Assembly (NCBI GenBank): GCA_934148875.1
Contig: CAKPDJ010000029.1
Span: forward strand, 1-17,040
Direction: 5' to 3'
Source: an uncultured Bacilli bacterium
Lineage (GTDB): Bacteria; Bacillota_I; Bacilli_A; RF39; UBA660
Length of the DNA: 17,040 nucleotides
Below the pieces are notes generated by a model that saw only the letters and a list, made by a program, of their open reading frames with translations, had not been told where the DNA came from and ran no database searches. Both the position numbers and the translations under genes were made by a program. Position 1 is the first letter of the stretch. The number at the start of each line of letters is the position of its first letter. Below are positions 6,381 through 14,754 of the stretch, one piece after another.

Positions 6381-7879
6381 CCTATTGTAACAGTTACTGT
6401 TGTATTATTAGGTACATTACTGCCACTTCTCATCGATTGCTTAACTACAACTCCCGTTTTATCATCATTCTGATATATAAATTTACATATAATATTTGCC
6501 TTGCTGCAACTATTAACAGCATCATCATAACTCATACCAAGTAGATTAGGAACTATAGAATTACCACCATGTGAAACCACTAATTTAATAGTATCATTAT
6601 TCTTAATTAGTTGTCTTATATTATGAGTAGAAGAAATAAGCTTACCTTTTTCTACTGTATTACTAAACTTATAATCAATAGTATAAGTTATATTGTTATC
6701 ATTTGCCCAACTAATAAAATCTTCAACATTAGTAAAATCAATCATATAAATTTGACCTTTAGAAATAACTACTTTAATTGTAGCACCAACTTTAATTGAG
6801 CTATCCTTACCAGGGGTATAAGAAACAACCTTTCCTTCTTTAATTTTTTCATCATACTCATAAGAAAATTCAACTTTCAATCTATTATTGGTAGCCCAAT
6901 TAGTAATCTCATTAGCACTCATATTACTAAAATCTAAAACTGTAATATTATCTTTTCTTGATACTGTTAAAGTTATAACATCATTATCATTAGGACTAAT
7001 AACTGTCCATTTAGAAATACTTTGTTTTAAAACAATATCTTCATCATCATCACTATAGGCATATTCAATTTTATATTTAAGATTATTTCTTCCTAAATAA
7101 ACTAGCGCATGAAACAAATCTTTTCCGACCAAATTATCAAGAGTAGTACTCTTTAATTCTTTTTCTTTTCCCAAAGAGCTCTTTAAAGTAACAGGTTCAT
7201 TTCTCTTAATAACTGCTATCACACTTTGTTCAAAAATAATATCTTTATCAACATTATCATTAAATTCGAACTTAATAGTAACATTAGTTAAATGATTATC
7301 ATCAATAAATTTAACTACATCATCTAACTTCCATCCCACCATATTAGTAACATCAGTTTCCTTGTTTATATTAATTCCATCTGAAACTATAACTTTCAAC
7401 TTCTTAAGTTTTTTAGTAGAAGTACCTTCCTTAACATCTTGACTAATAATCATATATTTTGAAACGTTATCACTATTTTCAAACTCTTGTTCAACTAAAA
7501 TATTTCTATCATTTGCCCAACTAACAACTTCTTTAATATCTTTACCTGTAAAATCAGGTACTAAATCCTTTGGAATAATTCCAACTATAACTTGAATCAA
7601 ACTGTAAGAAGCCAAAAAGATAGAACCGATAATCACAAATATTTTAGCTTTTTTACTACTTGCAAACATACCCATAACTAGATATAAAACTGAAAATATA
7701 GAAAGCAATATAACTCCAATAACACTAATAATTTGATTAGCTAGGTTACTACTATTTAGAATAGTATAAATCATATTAGTAATAGTAGAAACAAAAGCAA
7801 AAGCTAAACAAAAATAAGTAAATAATTGTAAGAATCTTTCTTTTTTAGTAAGTCCAATACCATCATAATCTTTATTCAT
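6368..7879 (-). CDS. Membrane protein with six extracellular PASTA-like repeats
   Basis: PASTA domains bind peptidoglycan fragments and usually sit on Ser/Thr kinases (PrkC/Stk1) or PBPs. This 503-aa protein has only a short N-terminus, three hydrophobic segments (about 16-38, 48-70, 79-101) and six PASTA-like repeats at about 107-169, 176-237, 246-309, 313-375, 378-437 and 441-501. Each follows the pattern 'V..F/L.G....A..W/L....N......Y......G.V..Q....G......TI.V.VS.G'. The last is the most canonical (VPNLLGMSYDDAVNSCSKAN...VVVKQSMRSGSNVPNNTTVTVTIG). Repeats 1, 4 and 5 share a variant 'SWANDRN/NWATNNR/SWANDNN' helix. No kinase or transpeptidase motif is present. The start is supported by AGAGGG five bases before the ATG and by a 17-base-spaced promoter. 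It may be a wall sensor or spacer protein. Confidence 0.88.
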   Translation of the reverse strand: MNKDYDGIGLTKKERFLQLFTYFCLAFAFVSTITNMIYTILNSSNLANQIISVIGVILLSIFSVLYLVMGMFASSKKAKIFVIIGSIFLASYSLIQVIVGIIPKDLVPDFTGKDIKEVVSWANDRNILVEQEFENSDNVSKYMIISQDVKEGTSTKKLKKLKVIVSDGININKETDVTNMVGWKLDDVVKFIDDNHLTNVTIKFEFNDNVDKDIIFEQSVIAVIKRNEPVTLKSSLGKEKELKSTTLDNLVGKDLFHALVYLGRNNLKYKIEYAYSDDDEDIVLKQSISKWTVISPNDNDVITLTVSRKDNITVLDFSNMSANEITNWATNNRLKVEFSYEYDEKIKEGKVVSYTPGKDSSIKVGATIKVVISKGQIYMIDFTNVEDFISWANDNNITYTIDYKFSNTVEKGKLISSTHNIRQLIKNNDTIKLVVSHGGNSIVPNLLGMSYDDAVNSCSKANIICKFIYQNDDKTGVVVKQSMRSGSNVPNNTTVTVTIGKED

Positions 7880-7901
7880 AACATCCCTCTATTCTATAAA
7901 T

Positions 7902-7930
7902 ATTATATAATAATAAATTAATTCTAACAA
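7902..7930 (-). promoter_or_regulatory. Sigma-A-type promoter of the PASTA protein gene
   Basis: On the minus strand a -35 TTGTTA (7930-7925) and a -10 TATAAT (7907-7902) are 17 bases apart. The expected start is near 7895, giving a leader of about 15 bases that contains AGAGGG. Confidence 0.7.
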
Positions 7931-7997
7931 GTTTCTAAAATTAATAGTTATACATATGGGTATAAATATGGTAAAAAATGAAATTTAAGTGAAATGT

Positions 7998-8026
7998 TTT
8001 ATAACTAAAAATATTTATGTTATAAT
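7998..8026 (+). promoter_or_regulatory. Extended -10 promoter of the LTA-synthase-like gene
   Basis: TGTTATAAT at 8018-8026 is a full extended -10. TTTATA at 7998-8003 (4 of 6 matches to the -35 consensus) lies 17 bases upstream of the TATAAT. The predicted start is near 8033, about 20 bases before the ATG at 8053. Confidence 0.65.
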
Positions 8027-8052
8027 AACATTATTAGAAATGAGTGTTGTAT

Positions 8053-9951
8053 ATGAAAAAAATAAAGATGTTATTAAATAATATCATTGTAAGAAATTTA
8101 TTTATCATGGCTGGAATGTTTGCATCATTTTATATTTTAGATTTATCCATAAGAATATTTTCTAATCAATATGTTGGATTTTATCATTGGATTCATTATT
8201 CATCTAATTTATTTACTTTTAGTTGGATATTTTTGTTTATTGGAATTTTATATCTTCTTCCTAAAAAAGCTAAAATGATTACATATAGTATTTTAGTAAT
8301 AATAAGTAATATACTTGTTTATGCTGAATATTTACACTTTAGTATTTTAAAACGTTTCTTTACTTTTAGTGATATTTTACTAACAAAAGAGGGTAGTGAT
8401 TATTTTTTATATGCCATTAGTAAGACTAGTTTTAAAATTATATTGGTAATTATTATATCTCTATTATGTATGGGAATTACTTTATATTTAATAAAGAAAA
8501 CAGATGAAATAAATAAAAATCAATATTATTATATATGTTTAATTTTAGCAACTGTAACATTGGTAAGTGGTACCAGAATGTTAGCTGTTCACAAATTAGG
8601 AAAAGCTACCGATCCATTAACATGGGAAGCATCATATAAACCTAAAAACATCTACTTAGATTTCAACAATCAGAATAAAAGTTTAGAAGTAAGTGGTATA
8701 TATGAATTATTATTTAGAAGTACTTACTTATACTTTAAAGATAACATTTTATTAAATAAAGGAAAAATAATTGATGAAATAAATGAAGAACTAAACGAAA
8801 ATAATGAATTATCATCACCTACCATGAATAATAAAAATGATAGTGATTATTATGGCACCTTAAAAGGAAAGAATGTTATTTACATTTTAATGGAATCAGT
8901 TGATTCATGGCTAGTAACCAAGGATGTAATGCCAACTTTATATAATTTAGAGCAAACAGGATTAAACTTCACTAATCGTTATTCACCAGCATTTGGTGGT
9001 GGACAAACTATTAATTCTGAATTTGCTATGAATACAGGTTTATATGCTGTTAATAATAGTAAAGCCATTTATAATTACGATAAAAATGATTTTTCAGAAT
9101 CAATTGCTAATAAATTAAAAGCTAATAACTATAGTGCTATATCTATTCATACCAACACAGGTAACTTTTATAATAGAACCTATTTCCATGAAGCACTTGG
9201 TTATGATAAGCATTATGCTCTATCTGATATGAAAAATATTAACCATACTGATTACAATTATTATAATGACAGTAGCCTGGTTAAAAATGACGAAACATAT
9301 AATTTAATAGTAAGAGAGGAACCATTCTTTAGTTTCATAATTACTTATTCTGCTCATGTTCCATATGATGATACCAATGATAGATGTACAAGTAATCCTT
9401 ATAATCTAAATGTAGAAGGTAATAAAGAATTATCATGTATTCGCAATCTAGCTCGTGAAACAGATGAGATGTTAAGAGTATTAATTGAAAGATTAAAAGA
9501 AGATAACTTATTAGATAATACCGTTTTAGTATTAGCTACCGATCATTATGCATATGGTTATGGTGATCAAGCATCTATTAAAAAATATAAAAATACTAAT
9601 AATGATTACTTACTTCAAAAAGTACCATTAGTAATATGGAGTTCCGATTTAAAACATGAAAATATTGATACCCTTATGGATACTGCTGATATTTTACCAA
9701 CACTATTATATATGATGGGAATAGATTATAACCCTAACTATTATATTGGAACTAATGTATTTAGTAGTAATCATGATAATTTTGTTTATTTCTCAAATGA
9801 TACATTCTATGATGGCAATACTTTCTATGATGGTAATAATAAGGAAACTAAAGACTCAAGCGTAGATGAAACTATAAAAACTATTAGAAAAAAAATAGAT
9901 TTAAATAATAAATTTATTATTAGCGACTATTTTAGAACCGTACGTAATTAA
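8053..9951 (+). CDS. LTA synthase-like membrane sulfatase-fold phosphoglycerol transferase
   Basis: LtaS-type enzymes build or decorate polyglycerolphosphate polymers on the outer membrane face using phosphatidylglycerol. The protein has 632 residues, close to the usual 600-650. About five hydrophobic segments (12-33, 45-70, 76-97, 127-148, 158-177) precede a linker and an extracellular sulfatase-fold domain (from about 270). The catalytic set is visible: metal-binding Glu281 in LMESVDSW, nucleophile Thr319 in GGGQTINSEF, and Asp497-His498 in LATDHYAYGYG. The segment HTNTGNFYNRTYFHEALGYD matches the family's substrate-site region. The start is taken at ATG 8053 with GAGTG six bases upstream; a GTG at 8044 is possible. 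It stands alone with its own promoter and terminator. Polymer identity (LTA or a modified glycan) cannot be told from sequence. The C-terminus has a small tandem repeat (TFYDGN twice). Confidence 0.9.
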   Translation: MKKIKMLLNNIIVRNLFIMAGMFASFYILDLSIRIFSNQYVGFYHWIHYSSNLFTFSWIFLFIGILYLLPKKAKMITYSILVIISNILVYAEYLHFSILKRFFTFSDILLTKEGSDYFLYAISKTSFKIILVIIISLLCMGITLYLIKKTDEINKNQYYYICLILATVTLVSGTRMLAVHKLGKATDPLTWEASYKPKNIYLDFNNQNKSLEVSGIYELLFRSTYLYFKDNILLNKGKIIDEINEELNENNELSSPTMNNKNDSDYYGTLKGKNVIYILMESVDSWLVTKDVMPTLYNLEQTGLNFTNRYSPAFGGGQTINSEFAMNTGLYAVNNSKAIYNYDKNDFSESIANKLKANNYSAISIHTNTGNFYNRTYFHEALGYDKHYALSDMKNINHTDYNYYNDSSLVKNDETYNLIVREEPFFSFIITYSAHVPYDDTNDRCTSNPYNLNVEGNKELSCIRNLARETDEMLRVLIERLKEDNLLDNTVLVLATDHYAYGYGDQASIKKYKNTNNDYLLQKVPLVIWSSDLKHENIDTLMDTADILPTLLYMMGIDYNPNYYIGTNVFSSNHDNFVYFSNDTFYDGNTFYDGNNKETKDSSVDETIKTIRKKIDLNNKFIISDYFRTVRN

Positions 9952-9955
9952 TCAC

Positions 9956-9988
9956 AAAGTTAATGTATAAAAAACATTAACTTTTTTT
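9956..9988 (+). terminator. Rho-independent terminator of the LTA-synthase-like gene
   Basis: AAAGTTAATG (9956-9965) pairs with CATTAACTTT (9975-9984) in a perfect 10-bp stem with a 9-base loop, and the T-run continues to 9988. It lies 5 bases after the stop codon. Confidence 0.85.
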
Positions 9989-9998
9989 CTATATATTA

Positions 9999-10007
9999 TG
10001 TTAAAAT
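9999..10007 (+). promoter_or_regulatory. Possible extended -10 promoter of the polysaccharide operon
   Basis: TGTTAAAAT at 9999-10007 fits TGnTAnAAT, but no -35 is visible, since that position falls in the preceding terminator's T-run. A start near 10014 would give a leader of roughly 80 bases containing the hairpin TAGTGAT(10021-10027)/ATCACTA(10052-10058), with an inner stem GAAAAC/GTTTTC. Confidence 0.4.
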
Positions 10008-10030
10008 AAAATATAGAAAGTAGTGATAGT

Positions 10031-10096
10031 CTGAAAACAAAAATAGTTTTCATCACTATGTGTGCCTTGAACGAAGCGAAAGGAATGTGTAGTTAA
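10031..10096 (+). pseudogene. Relic of a GT2 glycosyltransferase N-terminus in the operon leader
   Basis: In frame, 10034-10093 reads KTKIVFITMCALNEAKGMCS followed by TAA. This is the typical first strand and 'LNEA' nucleotide-sugar motif of GT2 glycosyltransferases, cut off after about 20 residues. The codon where a start would be expected (10031-10033) is CTG. An ATG within it (10058) would give a 12-codon peptide ending 1 base before the next gene's ATG (TAATATG), so it could still act as a leader peptide coupled to that gene. The block is visibly richer in G+C than its surroundings, in keeping with former coding sequence. The alternative is a chance match or a structured leader. Confidence 0.4.
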
Positions 10097-10097
10097 T

Positions 10098-11738
10098 ATG
10101 AAAAAAATAAAAGACACAAGTATTTATCTTCTAATACTAATGAGTACCATTCTAATAGGAACAACTTTATTGTTTATATGTAAAGTTAGTTTAACTAGAT
10201 TTCATTTACCAATATTTATCATTATAACTACAGTATTTTATTATTTATTGAGAAAGAAAGATAGTATTAGTGATATTATCAAAGTAATAGTTATTTCTTT
10301 ATTAATAGTAACAGCAAGTACTTTAATATCTAGTTTTATGTACGATCGTTCCAGCGATGGTAATACTTATCATAAAGATGCAGTAGGAGTACTAAAAGAG
10401 GGATTTAATCCCGTTTATGAATCAAGTAAAGATTTTATAGAAAAGAGAAATGATCCAAGTAGTGCATTAACTGAATATAGTATTTGGACTGACCATTATG
10501 CCAAAGCTAATTGGATTATTGCTAGTAACTTCTATAGCCTAACTAATAACATTGAATCAGGTAAGGCTATGAATTTAATTAGTATGTATATAGTATTTGG
10601 ATTTATGTTTACCAGTATATCATTAGTATTAGATAAGAAGAAATCTTTTATTTTAGCACTATTAATTACTATAAATCCTATAACAGCGTCACAAATGTTT
10701 ACATACTATAATGACCAATTAGTATGCATGTATTTATTTTTATCAATTCTATTTTTAATTAAATTAGATTATAATCTAGCTGATAAAGAAACTTGGCTAT
10801 TTTATATATTAACATTTATTATTTTAGCCAATACGAAGTTTAATGGTTTAGGATATTTACTTGTATTTAGTTTCTTGTTTGTATGTAGATATTTATATAA
10901 AAGTTATAAAAATAAAGAGTTTTTAAAAATATTTAAAAAACTAGTAATTATCTATATTCCCACATTCGTAATATCATTATTAATAGTGGGTTATCCAACA
11001 TATATTAAAAATACTATAGACCATAGTAATCCATTCTTTCCTTTATATGATAAAAATGGTGAAGATATAATTACAGCACAGCAGCCACAGAAATTTTTAA
11101 AAATGAATAATCTAGAAAAATTATTCTATGGAACATTTTCTAAAGCTAATAATCTAAGAGAAAATGATAACACCGATTTAAAAATACCATTTACTATTTA
11201 TAAAAGTGAACTAACACCAGCTTGCTCTAATGATTTAAGAATTAGTGGTTGGGGAATATTCTTCAGTGGTTTACTACTATGTAGTATTATTATTCTAATA
11301 AGATATTATAAAGAATACAAAAAAGAAAGTTGGATCCTATATACTTTAGCTATAACCGTTACTTTAATGATTGTTATGAGTGAGTCTTGGTGGGCACGCT
11401 ATACACCTCATTTTTACCTATTCATTATTTTAGCAGTATATATACTATTTAAATATAATAATCGCAAACTTATTAACATAGTTTATTTAAGTATTATTAT
11501 TATCAACACTTTAATTCCATTAGCTGGTAATAGTTACTATACATTAAAAAATAGTATTAAGATTACTAAAGATTTAAGTAATTTAAGAAGTAAAGAAATA
11601 TTAGTAAATATTAATGGTATGAATGGTGTTATCTACAATCTAAAGGATAATGATATTAAATATGTATTAAATGAAGAAAATAATGGAAGTGAATTATACT
11701 ATCATTATTTAACTTACCAGGAGAATAAGCATGAATAA
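10098..11738 (+). CDS. Polytopic membrane protein, GT-C-like glycosyltransferase
   Basis: This 546-aa protein has about ten to twelve hydrophobic segments spread over its length and one larger external loop before SDGNTYHKDAVGVLKEGFNP (86-105). That Asp...Tyr-His pattern in the first loop, the YYNDQL motif (203-208), and SESWWARYTPHF (428-439) before the last membrane segments resemble GT-C membrane glycosyltransferases, which use polyprenyl-phosphate sugars. No exact family is assigned. The ribosome binding site AAAGGA (10079-10084) is 13 bases before the ATG, longer than usual but like the one at 2556, and lies inside the upstream GT2 relic. The 3' end overlaps the next gene by 8 bases, so the two are translated together. 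It could also be a polymerase-like protein of unknown substrate. Confidence 0.75.
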   Translation: MKKIKDTSIYLLILMSTILIGTTLLFICKVSLTRFHLPIFIIITTVFYYLLRKKDSISDIIKVIVISLLIVTASTLISSFMYDRSSDGNTYHKDAVGVLKEGFNPVYESSKDFIEKRNDPSSALTEYSIWTDHYAKANWIIASNFYSLTNNIESGKAMNLISMYIVFGFMFTSISLVLDKKKSFILALLITINPITASQMFTYYNDQLVCMYLFLSILFLIKLDYNLADKETWLFYILTFIILANTKFNGLGYLLVFSFLFVCRYLYKSYKNKEFLKIFKKLVIIYIPTFVISLLIVGYPTYIKNTIDHSNPFFPLYDKNGEDIITAQQPQKFLKMNNLEKLFYGTFSKANNLRENDNTDLKIPFTIYKSELTPACSNDLRISGWGIFFSGLLLCSIIILIRYYKEYKKESWILYTLAITVTLMIVMSESWWARYTPHFYLFIILAVYILFKYNNRKLINIVYLSIIIINTLIPLAGNSYYTLKNSIKITKDLSNLRSKEILVNINGMNGVIYNLKDNDIKYVLNEENNGSELYYHYLTYQENKHE

Positions 11739-12882
11739 AAAAATAAATTATTTAGTTATCGCTTTTTTACTGTTAAATCCTATTTTGGATGTTGCTAGTT
11801 TTTTAAATTTACCATTTAGTATTATTATAAGAAGTTTATTTTTAGCCAGTATAACAGTATACTTGTTTATTAAAAAAAAGGAACTTAAATTTTTAATATC
11901 ATTACTTATATTTAGTATTATTAGCAGTATATATCAGTATTTTTATTTAAAATTTGGAATAACAGAAACCATTTCATCAACTTTAAAATTTTTATATTTA
12001 CCGGTGTCAATCTTATTTTTTAAAAATTATATATTTACAGTTGAAAAAAACAAAATTGAATCTATTATTTTAATTACTTATTTAGGAATTTATCTATTAT
12101 CATATGTTTTAAAAATTGGTTCTGATGCTTATTTACCAACAGATGGTAAGAGTGGTTTTAAAGGCCTATTTTCATCTATTAATGAGTTTAGTGCTATTAT
12201 AGTTTGTCTTCTTCCTATTGTTACTAGTTATTTTAAAGAAAGAAAAAAATATCTAATATTAGTTTTGATTATTCTAGGAAGTATGGCTGCTAGCCTACTA
12301 ATGGGAACCAAAGTATTAATGGGTGGTATTATTTTTACTGTATTTTATCTCTTATGGCAAGAAAGAAATATTTTACTAAAACAAACAAGAAAGGTAAAAG
12401 CAATATTTACGTTATGTCTTATTATTGTGATGGTAATGGGATGTTTTATGTTTACCAAAACTAGAACCTATCAAAATATGTTAGTACAGCAAGATTTTTT
12501 TAAAGTCGATAATATTTTTTCCTTAGAATTTGTAAATAGAATAGTTTATAATGATAGATTAACTTTTCTAAATGATAACTTTAATTATTATAAAAATCAG
12601 GATACTAAAGAATTATTATTAGGTATAGGTATCAGTAATAATGATATAAAATTAGTTGAAATAGATATATTTGATATTTTATTTAGATACGGTATACTAG
12701 GATTAATATTATTTATAGGCAGTATTAGTTTAAATATTAATTGGAAAGAAATAAATAAGTGTGATAAAATATCATTAATTTTATTAATAATCGTATCTCT
12801 AACATCAGGACATGTATTAATATATCCAGCAGTTAGTGTTTATTTTGCTCTAGCTATTGCACGAAGTAAGACAGGTGATTAA
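11731..12882 (+). CDS. O-antigen ligase/polymerase (Wzy)-like membrane protein
   Basis: The protein has 383 residues and about ten membrane segments, the size and shape of the O-antigen ligase/TuaE/ExoQ family that joins glycan repeat units on a lipid carrier. Visible family patterns are GLFSSINEFSA (145-155, the Asn-Glu after the external loop), LLMGTKVLMGG (189-199), the external region with R269/R276 near VNRIVYNDRLTFL, LGIGISNND (297-305), and EIDIFDILFRYGILG (310-324), which is the usual 'E.D...l...G..G' signature. The start is supported by AGGAG (11719-11723), 7 bases before ATG, within the end of the preceding gene. It ends 1 base before the start of the GT2 gene. It likely polymerises or transfers the glycan built by its neighbours. 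Confidence 0.82.
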   Translation: MNKKINYLVIAFLLLNPILDVASFLNLPFSIIIRSLFLASITVYLFIKKKELKFLISLLIFSIISSIYQYFYLKFGITETISSTLKFLYLPVSILFFKNYIFTVEKNKIESIILITYLGIYLLSYVLKIGSDAYLPTDGKSGFKGLFSSINEFSAIIVCLLPIVTSYFKERKKYLILVLIILGSMAASLLMGTKVLMGGIIFTVFYLLWQERNILLKQTRKVKAIFTLCLIIVMVMGCFMFTKTRTYQNMLVQQDFFKVDNIFSLEFVNRIVYNDRLTFLNDNFNYYKNQDTKELLLGIGISNNDIKLVEIDIFDILFRYGILGLILFIGSISLNINWKEINKCDKISLILLIIVSLTSGHVLIYPAVSVYFALAIARSKTGD

Positions 12883-12883
12883 A

Positions 12884-13750
12884 TTGAAAACAGGACTAAT
12901 AATTATCCATTATAATGACTATGAATCAGTTAAAAGTTTAATAGACAACGTAAAAAATTATAAAATTTTAGATAAAATTATTATTTATGATAATCATTCT
13001 AAGACAGATATTATTAAAAGATTAAAAAAATTATCATCCACTAAAATTGATGTAGTTATTAATGAAGAAAATAAAGGATATGCCTATGCAATTAATGAAG
13101 CCAGTAAACATTTAATTAAAGAATTGGGCAAATGTAATATTATTATTTCTAATAGTGATATTATTATTGATAAAGAGGAAGATTTAAAAGAATTAATAAG
13201 TTTATTGGATAAAAAAGATGTTGGTTTAGTAGCACCTACTATTTTAGAGAAGGGTCATTTAAATAGAGGATGGAAAAATCCTGGACCTATATTAGACAGC
13301 ATGATGAATTTAATTTATGTTCACCGTTTCTTTAGAAAAAAATATGTATTTTATAAAGAAGAACATTATAATAATGATACAAGTTATGTAGATGTAGCTA
13401 GTGGGTGCTTCTTTTTAATGAAATCAAATATTTTGGAAACTATCAACTATTTAGATGAAAATACTTTTCTCTATTATGAGGAAAATATTTTAGCCAAAAA
13501 ACTGTTAAGTATTAATAAAAAAGAATTGATAGCCAATAATATTATTGTTATTCATAATCATTCAGTATCTATTGACAAGAATGTCAAGAAAATAAAAAAA
13601 TTAAAGCTTCAAAAGAAAAGTCAGTATTACTTTCAAAAAACATATAATCATGCTAATTTATTCGAAAGAGCTTTATTAAAAGTTACTGCTTTCATTAGTA
13701 GAATTATTTTAATGCTAGTTTATTTTATAAAAGATTTAATTAAAAAATAA
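12884..13750 (+). CDS. GT2-family glycosyltransferase (rhamnosyltransferase-like)
   Basis: This is a cytoplasmic nucleotide-sugar glycosyltransferase of family GT2 (COG1216-like). With the TTG start at 12884 it has 288 residues and begins MKTGLIIIHYNDYESV, the standard first strand. An upstream TTG at 12857 would add nine residues inside the neighbour. AGGTGAT (12873-12879) serves as the ribosome binding site, and the preceding stop codon is 1 base away. Motifs are IIIYDNHSKTD (32-42), NEENKGYAYAINEA (60-73), the DxD-like ISNSDIIID (88-96), VDVASGCFFLMK and DENTFLYYEENILAKKL, which match the acceptor/base region of this family. A basic C-terminal helix and a hydrophobic stretch (FISRIILMLVYFI) probably hold it at the membrane. 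It is the last gene of the three-gene glycan operon. Its final codons coincide with the start of the 155-base repeat. Confidence 0.87.
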   Translation: MKTGLIIIHYNDYESVKSLIDNVKNYKILDKIIIYDNHSKTDIIKRLKKLSSTKIDVVINEENKGYAYAINEASKHLIKELGKCNIIISNSDIIIDKEEDLKELISLLDKKDVGLVAPTILEKGHLNRGWKNPGPILDSMMNLIYVHRFFRKKYVFYKEEHYNNDTSYVDVASGCFFLMKSNILETINYLDENTFLYYEENILAKKLLSINKKELIANNIIVIHNHSVSIDKNVKKIKKLKLQKKSQYYFQKTYNHANLFERALLKVTAFISRIILMLVYFIKDLIKK

Positions 13751-13786
13751 AAATTTATATGTTTTTATGAATTGAATAGAATTTAT

Positions 13787-13840
13787 AAAACCAATTTTAA
13801 AAATTTCTTATAAAGAAAAATTAAAATTGGTTTTTGTTTT
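13787..13840 (+). terminator. Strong terminator hairpin at the left end of the element, ending the glycan operon
   Basis: AAAACCAATTTTAA (13787-13800) pairs perfectly with TTAAAATTGGTTTT (13821-13834); an inner TTTCTT/AAGAAA stem closes a short loop. The T-rich tail runs to 13840. It lies 36 bases after the GT2 stop codon and would end the 10098-13750 operon. Confidence 0.85.
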
Positions 13841-13865
13841 GGCTTAAATTTATAAAATTGGTCAT

Positions 13866-13894
13866 TTGCTAGATAATTTTTAATCTGCTATTAT
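13866..13894 (+). promoter_or_regulatory. Promoter of the Rpn-like gene (copy B)
   Basis: TTGCTA (13866-13871) and TATTAT (13889-13894) are separated by 17 bases, and the -10 is extended (TGCTATTAT). Transcription would start near 13901, right at the ribosome binding site AAGGAGGTG (13902-13910). The same promoter is present at 17009-17037. Confidence 0.75.
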
Positions 13895-13914
13895 GAGACC
13901 TAAGGAGGTGAAAT

Positions 13915-14745
13915 ATGGCATCAAAGTTTTATACAGCTAAATATGATCGTGTATTTAAAACTATCTTCTGTAATGAAGATAATACTGTTTTATTAAAAGG
14001 ATTACTATCTAGAATATTAAAAAAGAATATAGAAATTATAGAATTTTTAAGAAGTGAATTACCAGTAGTTAGTACAGTAGATAAAGTTAAAACAGTTGAT
14101 TTATTAGTGAAAGCAGATGAAGAATATTTACATATAGAATTAAATTGTAACTATGCAGATTATTTACATACTAGAAATTTTATTTATTTTACTAATATTT
14201 ATTCTAGGAAAGTAGTACGTGGTAGTGAATATGACTATATAACTAAGTTTTTACATATTGATTTCACATATGGATTAAGTAAAAATGGAGAAGATATAAG
14301 TTATTATCATGTAATGGATGAAAATAAAAATAAGTATATAGAAAACTTTGAAATCATTGAATTCAATATGGACAAAATCACAGATTATTGGTACAATTCA
14401 GATAGAAAAAAGGTTAATGAATACAAGCATTTAATAATGCTTGATTTAGACGAAGGTAACCTAGATAAGATATCGATTGGAGATGATTTTGTGAAAGAGT
14501 ATGAAAAACAAGTAACAGACTTAAATAATCAAGAGACATTTCAAAGTTTTATGAGTTATGAAGAAGACCAAAGATTAATTCAAAATACAGAAAAGAAGAT
14601 AGCCTATAAAGATGGACTTGAGCAAGGAATTGCACAACAAAAATCAGAAATAGCTAAGAATATGTTAAAGGATACAAATGATTATCAGCTGATATCGAAA
14701 TATACAGGTTTATCTATTGAGGATATAAAAAAATTAGAAGGATAG
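13915..14745 (+). CDS. Rpn family recombination-promoting nuclease / putative transposase (PD-(D/E)XK)
   Basis: Rpn proteins (PF12784/TIGR01784 type) are PD-(D/E)XK nucleases linked to DNA mobility and recA-independent recombination. This 276-aa copy is full length and uninterrupted. The N-terminal nuclease half has the family opening KYDRVFKTIF (9-18), then the probable active-site set Asp62 in KTVDLLVKADEE and Glu75-x-Asn77 in LHIELNCNYADY; many relatives have Gln where Asn77 stands. RNFIYFTNIYSRKV (87-100) matches the helix after the core. The C-terminal half is helical, with a Gln/Glu hinge (YKDGLEQGIAQQKSEIAKNM) and the common tail YTGLSIEDIKKLEG. The start is fixed by a near-perfect AAGGAGGTG. 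It has its own promoter and shares its 3' part with 1-234. Confidence 0.88.
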   Translation: MASKFYTAKYDRVFKTIFCNEDNTVLLKGLLSRILKKNIEIIEFLRSELPVVSTVDKVKTVDLLVKADEEYLHIELNCNYADYLHTRNFIYFTNIYSRKVVRGSEYDYITKFLHIDFTYGLSKNGEDISYYHVMDENKNKYIENFEIIEFNMDKITDYWYNSDRKKVNEYKHLIMLDLDEGNLDKISIGDDFVKEYEKQVTDLNNQETFQSFMSYEEDQRLIQNTEKKIAYKDGLEQGIAQQKSEIAKNMLKDTNDYQLISKYTGLSIEDIKKLEG

Positions 14746-14754
14746 ATATATTTT

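Larger units (their letters stand above)
13743..13897 (+). repeat. 155-base left-end repeat of the Rpn element, copy B
   Basis: This block matches 16886-17040 at 154 of 155 positions (difference at 13761, G versus A). It begins at the last codons of the GT2 gene and carries a terminator hairpin and the Rpn gene promoter. An 11-base direct repeat AATTTATAAAA (13780-13790 and 13847-13857) flanks the hairpin. The repeat continues beyond the window in the other copy. Confidence 0.9.

Noticed and set aside
6611..6799. Plus-strand open frame of 62 codons inside the PASTA gene
   Set aside because: It is antisense to a PASTA repeat region, with no ribosome binding site or homology.
7949..7964. TATAC/GTATA inverted repeat between the PASTA and LTA-synthase-like genes as an operator
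   Set aside because: Five-base arms of A, T and a single C/G are common by chance in such AT-rich sequence, and no second copy was seen.
10020..10097. A known riboswitch class upstream of the GT-C gene
   Set aside because: The hairpin and GC-richer block looked like a riboswitch, but I could match no known consensus, and the reading frame explains the block better as a GT2 N-terminus.
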